This document shows positions 47,901 through 55,553 of a stretch of DNA of 64,000 bases, piece by piece. A program made the translations under genes and the position numbers. How positions within the stretch are numbered: the stretch's first letter is position 1; each line of letters begins with the position of its first letter. The stretch lies in the NCBI RefSeq assembly GCF_900106565.1, contig NZ_FNNJ01000005.1:1-64000 (forward strand). Direction: 5' to 3'. Below the pieces are notes generated by a model. The model saw nothing but the letters and a program-made list of their open reading frames with translations. It was not told where the DNA came from and searched no databases. This stretch comes from Lutibacter oricola. Its GTDB lineage: Bacteria > Bacteroidota > Bacteroidia > Flavobacteriales > Flavobacteriaceae.

Positions 47901-48295
47901 TAGACAAGCATATGAATGGTACTGATGAGGAAATTGGAACTATTATAGCCCAACAATACGACCTTATTTTAAATGGTTATGAAATTGGTGGAGGATCTGT
48001 ACGTGCACATAAAGCTGAAATTTTAGAAGCAACCTATAGAAATATGGGCTACAATAAAAATGAAATGATTAAAAGTGTTGGCGCTATGTATAAAGCATTC
48101 CAGTATGGTGCACCACCACACGGAGGAATTGCTTGGGGAGTTGACCGTTTAATGATGATTTTAGAGAAAAAAGCATCAATTAGAGAGGTTATGGCTTTCC
48201 CTAAAACAGGAACTAGTGATGATTTACTGTTTGGAGCTCCTTCAAAATTATCAGATAAAAAAGTAGAAGAACAAAATGTTCGAATTATAAAATAA
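44969..48295 (+). CDS. gatB/aspS: GatB amidotransferase subunit fused to aspartyl-tRNA synthetase
   Basis: An 1108-residue bifunctional protein. Residues 1 to about 480 are GatB: [21 protein letters not shown], the [16 protein letters not shown]-type block, and a C-terminal YqeY/QB domain ([24 protein letters not shown]). A polar linker of about 25 residues follows. Residues from about 505 are a bacterial-type AspRS: OB-fold anticodon-binding ([18 protein letters not shown]), motif 2 around residue 734 ([22 protein letters not shown]), a GAD insertion domain, and motif 3 near 1056 ([14 protein letters not shown]). This fusion is a known Bacteroidota arrangement. It couples charging with amidation, presumably to make Asn-tRNA(Asn) through Asp-tRNA(Asn) and possibly Gln-tRNA(Gln). 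A terminator follows the stop. Confidence 0.96.
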   Translation: [1108 protein letters not shown]

Positions 48296-48303
48296 TAAAC
48301 TTT

Positions 48304-48339
48304 AAAAAGGCTGTTTAACAAAAATTAAACAGCCTTTTT
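48304..48339. terminator. Two-way terminator between gatB/aspS and the outer-membrane gene
   Basis: GGCTGTTTAA and TTAAACAGCC pair perfectly around a 6-nt loop, with A- and T-runs on the two sides. The two genes are convergent, and both would be served. Confidence 0.9.
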
Positions 48340-48353
48340 TTATATAATAAGTT

Positions 48354-51014
48354 CTACAAATTATAACCAATTGAAAACATTACTATTCTGGGTAAAATGT
48401 ATGTTTTTGAATCTGATATTATATAAGACGAGAAGCTATTTTGTTGTTTAAACTTTTCATTAAATAAATTTTGAGCATTAATTTTAAAACTCCAGGCACT
48501 ATCTTCCTTTTTATACAAAAGATCTAAATTTGCAAGCTGATATGTGTTTTTTTGACCAAAATTTTTATTCTCGTAACTATATCTTTTATAATCAAAAGAC
48601 AAACCAACACCTTTTAAAAAATCATAATCAATAGTTAAGTAAGGTTGATTTGTAATAAACTTTGAAGTTATATTACTAGATGTATAATTACCTAAGCGTT
48701 GTTCAAAACCAAATTCTACAATTGGAAACTTGTCAAATAATGTTTTAGCCGAAATTGTATAGCCCACACTATTGCTTTTATTTGTTACAAAAGAATTATT
48801 TATTTGCTGAAGGTATTTTGAAGTTAATACATTGGTTTTAACACCATATTTAATTTGCTTTATTTTCTTATTAATGTTTAACTTAAAATCCCAACGCTCT
48901 TCTGGGTTACTAACCATAAGCGTTGTAACATATTGATTTACCCCTTCAAATTGAACCGCATTTTGAATTCCTTTTATTTTTTTTGTAAAATCTACGCCTC
49001 CATAAAGCATTAAACCTCTGTATAAACTAAATCTTCTGTAATTTAATTTTGCTGTATGGTATAGCTCATTCTCAAGATTTTCATCTCCCTTATAAACAGC
49101 ATTGTATGATTGTAAATAAAAACGATTTGCTAGTTTTGAAGCATTAGAAAAAGCCGTTTTTAATTGATAGTTAAATTTAATTTGTTTTGAATTACTAAAC
49201 TTAACAGTTGTTGAAAAATCAGGTAAAAGAACCGTTTTACGTTTGTTCAACCTAGTTTGTTCACGCAATTTCCAATTATAATTATGCAGAAAAGCACCTT
49301 GTTTAAATTCAGCTATTCCTAATTTAAATTTGTAATGTACACCTACAAATAAATCGTTTAACTTGAAATTTAAATCATTACCAAATCCAGCCGCAGAAAA
49401 ATTATTTACACTACTATTTTCTAATTGTTGACTTTCATCTGTAAAATAAGATTCGTTATTATATTTATTTCCAATTGTTGTATAAATATGATTAAAATTA
49501 TTTAACACCCAATAATGTTTAAAAATAGTATTTATAGAAACATTTTCAATCTCTTTTTGCTGATGAATATTATAATTATCTGATATTTCAACAGGAATTA
49601 AGCCTTGTAAAATTAATTGATTTGTTTCCCAAATTGTTGTTGGATTATTCTTATCTAAAGTAATATCTGATGCAAAAGAAAACGTGTGCTTATTAGTTAA
49701 TTTTTTATGCCACTCAATATTTTGGTTTACATAAGTTGCTTCTGCGTTATTTTTTACAAAAACGAAACGCTGATCATTTTCAATAGTTGAAATAATGGCA
49801 TTATTCTGTAAGTTATCGGATTTTTTAAATTGAGTTTTAAAATACCATTGTTCATTTGTAGTTGGTGCATACTCTATATTAAATTTTCCAATTCCTAAAA
49901 TATTTTTGGCTGTTGATTTGTTCTCTTTCTCTTCTGTAATAGTAGTATATTGATTAACAGATTCATTTAATGTTTCATTTTTGGCATGTGAAAAAATAGC
50001 ATAACCTGAAATATCTAATTTACTATTAACAACTTTGGAAATATTTAAAGCCCCAAATTTTGCAGTACTACTTACCAAATCTTGAGTATTTATAAAAGTA
50101 CTAAAATTACCTGCTGAAGCTTTGTATAAAGCCCCATCTCCTTTTAAAACAGAACTTATACCTCCTTGAAAACTTATATAATCTTTAAATGTGAATGTTT
50201 TTTCATTTGTATTATTTAAACTACCAATAAAATTTACGTTCGTTTTTGGACTATAATAAAACAAATTACTTTGTAGTCTATAAAATTCTTCATTTCCTTT
50301 TCCAGCCTCAACATCTCCAAAAACAAATTGCTTTTTATCTTCTTTCAATAAAATATTCATTGCCATTTCATCTGAATCTGATACATTTTTCAAAAAAGCA
50401 ACCTCATTATAATTATCTAGAACTTGTATTTTGTCAATGGCATTTGCAGGTATGTTATTTACAGCTAATTTTGAACCTCCTCCAAAAAACTTTTTCCCTT
50501 CTACTAACATTTTGGTTACCTTTTTGCCTTGAACGGTAACGGATCCATTTTTATCAACCTCAACACCTGGTAATTTTTTTAAAACTTGTTTTAATTTTCG
50601 TTCCTCACCTGTAATAAATTTACTAGTATTATAAGTTATTGTATCTTCTTTTACTAACACTGGTATTTCAATAACAACTTCTTTTAACTGGTTTGGCTCA
50701 CTTTTTAAAACTATATCTTTTTTATAATTTTTTGAAGCATTAAACTCAAAACTAACTGTTTTAAACCCCATATAACTTACTGAAATTATATAAGCTTCAT
50801 TTTTTACAAGTTCTAATTTATAATTCCCTTCATCACCTGTAATAGAAAATTTTATTCTTTCGGCAACATTTACAGGTTTTGCAATTACGTTTGCATAACT
50901 TAATGGGTTATGTAAACTATCTTTTACACTACCGGAAAGTAGTATGTTTTGACAACTAACTGATTCAAACAAACAAAAATAAAACACTAAAATAAAACTA
51001 ACTTTAAATCTCAT
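48354..51014 (-). CDS. TonB-receptor-like outer-membrane beta-barrel protein
   Basis: An 886-residue protein with a signal peptide (FILVFYFCLFESVSCQ). Residues about 25-105 are a carboxypeptidase-regulatory-like beta-sandwich (LSGSVKDSLHNPLSYANV). A plug-like region follows (KKLPGVEVDKNGSVTVQGKKV and NNIPANAIDKIQVLDN), then a barrel of about 650 residues rich in aromatic alternation and ending in an aromatic-terminated strand, FSIGYNL. This is the family of Bacteroidota outer-membrane proteins related to TonB-dependent receptors. The usual N-terminal TonB box is not visible, so TonB dependence is uncertain. It is the last gene of a run of four GLPGLI genes, 18 bp downstream of the last, and probably forms one functional unit with them. 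The substrate is unknown. Confidence 0.88.
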   Translation of the reverse strand: MRFKVSFILVFYFCLFESVSCQNILLSGSVKDSLHNPLSYANVIAKPVNVAERIKFSITGDEGNYKLELVKNEAYIISVSYMGFKTVSFEFNASKNYKKDIVLKSEPNQLKEVVIEIPVLVKEDTITYNTSKFITGEERKLKQVLKKLPGVEVDKNGSVTVQGKKVTKMLVEGKKFFGGGSKLAVNNIPANAIDKIQVLDNYNEVAFLKNVSDSDEMAMNILLKEDKKQFVFGDVEAGKGNEEFYRLQSNLFYYSPKTNVNFIGSLNNTNEKTFTFKDYISFQGGISSVLKGDGALYKASAGNFSTFINTQDLVSSTAKFGALNISKVVNSKLDISGYAIFSHAKNETLNESVNQYTTITEEKENKSTAKNILGIGKFNIEYAPTTNEQWYFKTQFKKSDNLQNNAIISTIENDQRFVFVKNNAEATYVNQNIEWHKKLTNKHTFSFASDITLDKNNPTTIWETNQLILQGLIPVEISDNYNIHQQKEIENVSINTIFKHYWVLNNFNHIYTTIGNKYNNESYFTDESQQLENSSVNNFSAAGFGNDLNFKLNDLFVGVHYKFKLGIAEFKQGAFLHNYNWKLREQTRLNKRKTVLLPDFSTTVKFSNSKQIKFNYQLKTAFSNASKLANRFYLQSYNAVYKGDENLENELYHTAKLNYRRFSLYRGLMLYGGVDFTKKIKGIQNAVQFEGVNQYVTTLMVSNPEERWDFKLNINKKIKQIKYGVKTNVLTSKYLQQINNSFVTNKSNSVGYTISAKTLFDKFPIVEFGFEQRLGNYTSSNITSKFITNQPYLTIDYDFLKGVGLSFDYKRYSYENKNFGQKNTYQLANLDLLYKKEDSAWSFKINAQNLFNEKFKQQNSFSSYIISDSKTYILPRIVMFSIGYNL

Positions 51015-51032
51015 TTATTAAATTAAAGGTGA

Positions 51033-51773
51033 TTAATATTTTTTATATAGATTGAAACTATTTTTAGTTAGTAGGTCATACTCTTTTCTGCTAATTTTAA
51101 TTCCTTTTTTTGGTGGTGTTATTTCTGTTTTCTCAGGTTTATTTAGTGTTATTTTAGATGCCGAATAAATAATTTTATCATATTGTAGTTCTAATATTAC
51201 CCCAGGTAAACCAACATACTTTCCTGGACCAAAAGGATAATTTAATTTTGGACAATACCAGGCTATAATTTTTTTACCAACCTTGCCATTAACTGTTTCA
51301 ATTTCTACTGTTGCTGTTGCCTTATTACATTTATAATCTCCAATATTTTTTATAGTATTATTAAGTTCCCATTTAATTGTATTATAATCTGTTTTAATAA
51401 GAAACAGATCAGAAGCTAAATATTTTTGATGTAAAAGCTCTTTTTTTGGTAAACTTATATAATAGTTCCCTTGCTCTATTCCTAAGAGCTTACTTAGTTT
51501 TGCGGATAAACTTTTTGAATCATTTTCACTTTCTAATTTTGAAAGTTCTGTAAAATAAGATTCTTTTTTGTTAAAAAGTAATTTATACTCTACATTGTTC
51601 ATTTGAGAAAAGCTTGCTTTTAATAACTTGGCTGCTTCTTCATTAACATTATTACTTTTAGCATCTACATTATAAGCACTTTTCTTTTTATAAATAATTT
51701 CTGTATAGGTATTTTGGCTATGCAAAATATTTATCGCCAACAATAATGTAATTATGTATATTTTCGTTTTCAT
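51033..51773 (-). CDS. GLPGLI-family protein (paralogue 4)
   Basis: A 246-residue exported protein (signal MKTKIYIITLLLAINILHSQ). The family signature appears as PFGPGKYVGLPGVILELQ, preceded by GDYKCNKATATVE with the conserved Cys-x-x-Ala and by a IIAWYCPKLNYPFGPG stretch; the C-terminus is basic (TPPKKGIKISRKEY). GLPGLI proteins (about 250 residues, common in Flavobacteria) have unknown function, sit in the periplasm or at the cell surface, and are often encoded next to TonB-type receptors. Its ATG overlaps the previous stop as TAATG, pointing to coupled translation. Confidence 0.88.
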   Translation of the reverse strand: MKTKIYIITLLLAINILHSQNTYTEIIYKKKSAYNVDAKSNNVNEEAAKLLKASFSQMNNVEYKLLFNKKESYFTELSKLESENDSKSLSAKLSKLLGIEQGNYYISLPKKELLHQKYLASDLFLIKTDYNTIKWELNNTIKNIGDYKCNKATATVEIETVNGKVGKKIIAWYCPKLNYPFGPGKYVGLPGVILELQYDKIIYSASKITLNKPEKTEITPPKKGIKISRKEYDLLTKNSFNLYKKY

Positions 51774-52525
51774 TAGTTTTGTCTCATATATTTTCGAGCA
51801 TCTTTCAATAAGTTTGCTTCTGTTGTTTTTATTCCTTTTGTTAAAGGAGTAATAGTTTGTTCTTTTTCAATAAATTCAAGTTTTGTTAGAGTAATCATTT
51901 TGTTTTTTTCATAAACCTCAATAACAAGTCCTGGTAACCCTACAAAATTATATGGCCCATACGTTAATGGAATACTTGGCGCGTACCAAGCAACTACTTT
52001 ATCTTTAGATATAGTACCTGATAAATTATACCTTTTTTTATAGGTAACAGCCTTAAAACAAGTATACCCTTTAATTACTTGACTTTCATTTGTTAAGTTC
52101 CACTGTAAAGAATCGCTGCTAGATTTTATTAAATATGTTTCTCCTAATAAAACTGTTTGATTATAAATTTCTTTAGATTTTCTGTTATAATAATATTTTT
52201 TATTACTACTTGACATACTTTTCAAAAGAGTTGTTTTTATACCATTTTCATTATCAATGTCCATCTTTTCTTGAAAACTAAATAGAGAGTTATCTTGATT
52301 AAATTTTAATTGAAATTCAAAACTTTCCGTATTACTTTGAAAAATCCCTTTTAATAAAGACAATGCTTCGGTCTTATTACTACCTGTATCTTTTTTAGTT
52401 AAGGAGTCAATCTTTTCATTCATCCCATTTTTTGCCAATAAAAAAGAATATGTTGCAACTCCATTTTGAGAATAACTACTTATTGTTAATAAACAAAACA
52501 GTAAACTATAAATTAATTTTTTCAT
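51773..52525 (-). CDS. GLPGLI-family protein (paralogue 3)
   Basis: A 250-residue protein from ATG 52525, chosen because it opens a good signal peptide (KKLIYSLLFCLLTISSYSQ). A longer ATG-started version at 52576 adds 17 residues without signal character. The conserved core is KGYTCFKAVTYKK, VVAWYAPSIPLTYGPYNFVGLPGLVIEVYE. It shares architecture with the three other copies of this operon (signal peptide, ~120-residue variable region, Cys-x-x-Ala, AWYxP, GLPGL, basic end). The stop codon overlaps the next start (TAATG). Confidence 0.88.
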   Translation of the reverse strand: MKKLIYSLLFCLLTISSYSQNGVATYSFLLAKNGMNEKIDSLTKKDTGSNKTEALSLLKGIFQSNTESFEFQLKFNQDNSLFSFQEKMDIDNENGIKTTLLKSMSSSNKKYYYNRKSKEIYNQTVLLGETYLIKSSSDSLQWNLTNESQVIKGYTCFKAVTYKKRYNLSGTISKDKVVAWYAPSIPLTYGPYNFVGLPGLVIEVYEKNKMITLTKLEFIEKEQTITPLTKGIKTTEANLLKDARKYMRQN

Positions 52526-52606
52526 AATTATTATGTTTAAAGAAAGAATTACTACATTAGAATAAACCTTACACACTTATATTACAAACACTCAAAATAA
52601 AACATT

Positions 52607-53350
52607 TTAAAATACTTTTTTAAAGTTTGACATTGCTTTTAAACCTATTTCTTCAAACTCGTCTTTTGTTACTATCTTGCCCTGAGTTGGTTTTTTAATT
52701 TGAATTTCTTTACTCGAATTCAACATTATTTCACTCACATAATACTTATAATTACGCATTGATAGTTCAATAATGAGACCTGGTAAATTACTATAACCTA
52801 AAGGACCATGTGGAATATTTATTTTAGGTGCATACCAAACTTCAACAGGTGTTTTAATAATACCATTTCGTCCTTTAACAGTTTCAGTTGTTGTTGCCTT
52901 GTAACATGTATATTCTCCTATTTTTTTTTCTTCGTCATATAGTTTCCATTCTTGTCTAGGGTATTCTACCAAAAACACCTCTCCATAAGCATCTATTTTT
53001 CTAATATTTTTTTTACTTGTATAATAAACATTACCACCTTCTGGACCAATTGCAAAAGAGTAAAATCTATTATTTTCTAATTCTAAAATATTCTGTGCCT
53101 TGAAAACACTTACGCTATCTTTAAAAATTAATTCAAAACGCAGTTCCTTTACTAGATCACTTTTCTTAGAATCAATTTCTTTCACCTTTCTAACAAATTC
53201 AGGATTATTTTTATTTTTATTTAAAAAATTTTTATTTGTAGATAACCTATTTATGTATGTTTTTTTATACTTTATTATACCTTTAGTTTGTTGAGACCAA
53301 CAAAAATTTCCAAATAATATTATCGATAAAACTATAATTTGTTTATTCAT
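52607..53350 (-). CDS. GLPGLI-family protein (paralogue 2)
   Basis: A 247-residue protein with signal IIVLSIILFGNFCWSQ and the family core GEYTCYKATTTE, VEVWYAPKINIPHGPLGYSNLPGLIIELSMR. The GLPGLI motif is changed to SNLPGLI. The N-terminal third is more charged and Lys-rich (NKNNPEFVRKVKEIDSKK) than in the other copies, so it has diverged. The gene is 81 bp from the next copy and 46 bp from the previous one. Confidence 0.87.
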   Translation of the reverse strand: MNKQIIVLSIILFGNFCWSQQTKGIIKYKKTYINRLSTNKNFLNKNKNNPEFVRKVKEIDSKKSDLVKELRFELIFKDSVSVFKAQNILELENNRFYSFAIGPEGGNVYYTSKKNIRKIDAYGEVFLVEYPRQEWKLYDEEKKIGEYTCYKATTTETVKGRNGIIKTPVEVWYAPKINIPHGPLGYSNLPGLIIELSMRNYKYYVSEIMLNSSKEIQIKKPTQGKIVTKDEFEEIGLKAMSNFKKVF

Positions 53351-53396
53351 ATATGTTTATATTAAAATGGAAATATCTTAGAAGAAAATATTTCGT

Positions 53397-54161
53397 CTAT
53401 CTACCAATCCATAAATTCTTAGACACTTTTTTCATCCTTAATTCAAACTCTTTACTTGTTAACATTTTTCCCTTATTTGGTTTAACTATTTTAATAGACT
53501 TCTTAGGGTTTAACTTAATTTTAGTCGCGTAAAATATTAATTTATCTTCTTGCAGTTCTAAAATTAATCCTGGTAAATTACCATAGCCTTTTGGACCAAA
53601 ATTTAAAGGAATTTCTGTAGTATACCATGCAATAACAGGTTTTTTAAAAATACCTTTACTGTTTTTTACTATTTTTGTTGTAGTCGCCATAAAACACTTG
53701 TAATTATTAATAACTTTAGTTTTATTAACAAGTTCCCATTTTATATCACTTAGGTTATATTCAATAACAAATAATTCTCCAAAAGATTCCTTTTGAACAA
53801 GTTTTTGGCTACTTTTTATATTTAAATAAAATACGTCATCTACTCTAGAAAATTTCTCAGCTAACTTATACCCTTTATCTGCTTCATTTTGCAGCTTTTT
53901 AATACCCACAAAAACAGATTCGTCTCTATTAAATTTTAAATTATATTCAAAATTATCACAATTTTTAACGATACTTTCACTTATAAAATCCATAGTGTTT
54001 TTATATACATCACCATACTTTTTATTTGCTATTGAATCATTAAGCTTTTCACCAAGCCTTTGCTTATAAGTAACTTTACCATATAGCTCTTGAGCTGTTA
54101 ATGAAATAGTATTTAATAACAATAAGAGAACTAATACGACCTTTATATTTAATTTTTTCAT
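53397..54161 (-). CDS. GLPGLI-family protein (paralogue 1, operon start)
   Basis: A 254-residue protein with signal VVLVLLLLLNTISLTAQ and core NNYKCFMATTTK, VIAWYTTEIPLNFGPKGYGNLPGLILELQ. The C-terminus is basic. It is the first of four tandem paralogues, presumably made by duplication. A -7/-33 promoter pair is visible about 200 bp upstream. Confidence 0.88.
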   Translation of the reverse strand: MKKLNIKVVLVLLLLLNTISLTAQELYGKVTYKQRLGEKLNDSIANKKYGDVYKNTMDFISESIVKNCDNFEYNLKFNRDESVFVGIKKLQNEADKGYKLAEKFSRVDDVFYLNIKSSQKLVQKESFGELFVIEYNLSDIKWELVNKTKVINNYKCFMATTTKIVKNSKGIFKKPVIAWYTTEIPLNFGPKGYGNLPGLILELQEDKLIFYATKIKLNPKKSIKIVKPNKGKMLTSKEFELRMKKVSKNLWIGR

Positions 54162-54510
54162 ATTATTAAAATTTAAATTTGTGGCGTTAAGTTCTTGAGT
54201 ACGGAGATTTTTTCTCTACTTGAAAATAACGGTTTTGAATAAGAAATAATTTATTGAATTTACTTTAAGAAAGTTACTACTCACATAGAAACACTAAGTA
54301 GAAAACTAATTTCACTACTTGAGTCAGTAATTATCACAACAATTTTTAAATCTTTTTCAAGTCAAATCTAAAAAAAAAAAAATAGCTATGCAATTTAACT
54401 AGCAAATACGCTTATTTATACGGTTTTACCTTACTTATATACACTAATACCATATTTTAATTTTAACTAATTATATTGTAGTACTTTTATCAACTAATAA
54501 ATAAACACAA
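54162..54510. other. Divergent intergenic region with GLPGLI promoter
   Basis: About 350 bp. It contains TAGATTTG on the minus strand (54363-54370) with TTG 20 bp upstream (54391-54393). No other gene, tRNA or repeat is visible. The DUF423 gene's own -7 box is weak (TACTTTTA near 54481). Confidence 0.45.
54363..54393 (-). promoter_or_regulatory. Candidate promoter of the GLPGLI operon
   Basis: TAGATTTG (-7) and TTG (-33) with a 20-bp spacer match the Bacteroidota sigma-A pattern on the minus strand. The leader would be about 195 nt. Confidence 0.45.
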
Positions 54511-54882
54511 ATGCCACATTACATATTATTAATAGCTAGTATTTTAGGAGGACTATCCGTTGTATTTGGTGCTTTTGGTGCACACGCACTAAAGAAAATT
54601 TTAAACGAAGACCAACAAAAGAGCTTTGAAACTGGTGTAAAGTACCAACTATACCACGCAATTGTTTTACTAATTATTGGTTTTAATTTTAAACTAGAAA
54701 TTGCTTCAGAAAAATATATGGTGTATAGTTTTATTGCTGGTATTATCTTGTTTTCATTTAGCATTTATGGATTGGTTATTTCTTCAGCAAAAAACAAAAA
54801 AATACGATTTTTAGGCCCAATTACTCCACTTGGAGGTTTATTTTTAATTATTGGTTGGTGTTTACTAGCTTATAATGTTTAA
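54511..54882 (+). CDS. DUF423 small membrane protein
   Basis: A 123-residue protein with four hydrophobic helices. The sequence shows IASILGGLSVVFGAFGAHALKK (the DUF423 signature), YQLYHAIVLLIIGF, a third helix (FIAGIILFSFSIYGLVIS) and a C-terminal ITPLGGLFLIIGWCLLAY. The family is widespread (YgdD in E. coli) and lies in the inner membrane with unknown function. It is a single gene with intergenic space on both sides. Confidence 0.9.
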   Translation: MPHYILLIASILGGLSVVFGAFGAHALKKILNEDQQKSFETGVKYQLYHAIVLLIIGFNFKLEIASEKYMVYSFIAGIILFSFSIYGLVISSAKNKKIRFLGPITPLGGLFLIIGWCLLAYNV

Positions 54883-54959
54883 TTTCTAGATTGCTTTTTC
54901 TAAAAATAAAATTTTTGTTTATACCCAATTCTACTACTAATTAATTGAATTTTAAATAC

Positions 54960-54967
54960 TACTTTTG
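54960..54967 (+). promoter_or_regulatory. Candidate -7 box for the gene at 55003
   Basis: TACTTTTG ends 35 bp before ATG 55003. No matching -33 TTG is at the usual distance. Confidence 0.4.
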
Positions 54968-55002
54968 ATACACTAAAAACATTTATTTTTAAGCTTTAGT
55001 TT

Positions 55003-55395
55003 ATGCCGTATCAAAATGTGTTTACCCTTTTTTGGGAACAAGTAAAAGAAAGTGTTGAAAAAAACCAATTTGCCAAATTAACTATGGCAAAAACTATTGG
55101 TAAACCTAACTTAAAAAATATATTTCTAAGACCTGTTGCTTCTGAAAATGGCTATAAAGTATTACTTAAGTTTCGTTATAGATCTAGAGAAACTGAAGAT
55201 ATTGAAGAAGAACTTACATTAGATGAAGCTTTAGAAGTTGTTAAACCTCATCTAAAAAACTCTTTTTTATCTGTTTTGTTATTTACTACAACAAAAGATG
55301 TTACCTTCAAAATAAATAAAAAAGGAATGGGTAGTATTACCGAAAATGCTCCAACATTTCATGAGGTTATATTTGCAGAGAAAGATGAAGAATAA
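55003..55395 (+). CDS. Hypothetical protein
   Basis: A 130-residue, Lys/Glu-rich soluble protein with no signal peptide. It is mixed alpha/beta: IFLRPVASENGYKVLLKFRYRSRET, a LTLDEALEVVKPHL helix, and SVLLFTTTKDVTFKINKKG. I do not recognise the family with certainty. Its N-terminal part recalls a short domain in front of some Bacteroidota methyltransferase-like proteins, but no SAM motif is here. Its own -7 box supports it as a real gene. Degenerate repeat DNA follows its stop. Confidence 0.6.
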   Translation: MPYQNVFTLFWEQVKESVEKNQFAKLTMAKTIGKPNLKNIFLRPVASENGYKVLLKFRYRSRETEDIEEELTLDEALEVVKPHLKNSFLSVLLFTTTKDVTFKINKKGMGSITENAPTFHEVIFAEKDEE

Positions 55396-55500
55396 ATCAA
55401 CAACCTCGACCAAAGGTACGAGGTATGCTTTCGAAACAACTATTTTTCATTTCGAGACAAGCCTCAGAAAATTTAAATCCTTGGCTATCGCCCTGTGATT
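55396..55500. repeat. Degenerate palindromic repeat remnants
   Basis: After the stop at 55395 a hairpin ACCTCG / CGAGGT (55403-55424, with inner CC-AAA-GG) is followed by a region of CGAG/CTCG words (TTTCGAAAC, TTTCGAGAC, AAGCCTCAG). These look like decayed copies of dispersed intergenic palindromes. No protein gene is here. Confidence 0.4.
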
Positions 55501-55514
55501 AAATTCTATTCATG

Positions 55515-55547
55515 TATTTTTTGTAGATTTACCATCTACCAAAAATA
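55515..55547. repeat. Near-perfect 14-bp inverted repeat before the hydrolase start
   Basis: TATTTTTTGTAGAT and ATCTACCAAAAATA pair over 13 of 14 positions around TTACC, ending 6 bp before ATG 55554. It could be an operator, a promoter element or a 5' hairpin that hides the start. Confidence 0.45.
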
Positions 55548-55553
55548 ATTTTA

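Noticed and set aside
55003-55395. Methyltransferase assignment for the 130-residue protein
   Set aside because: No SAM-binding motif is present; the resemblance is vague.
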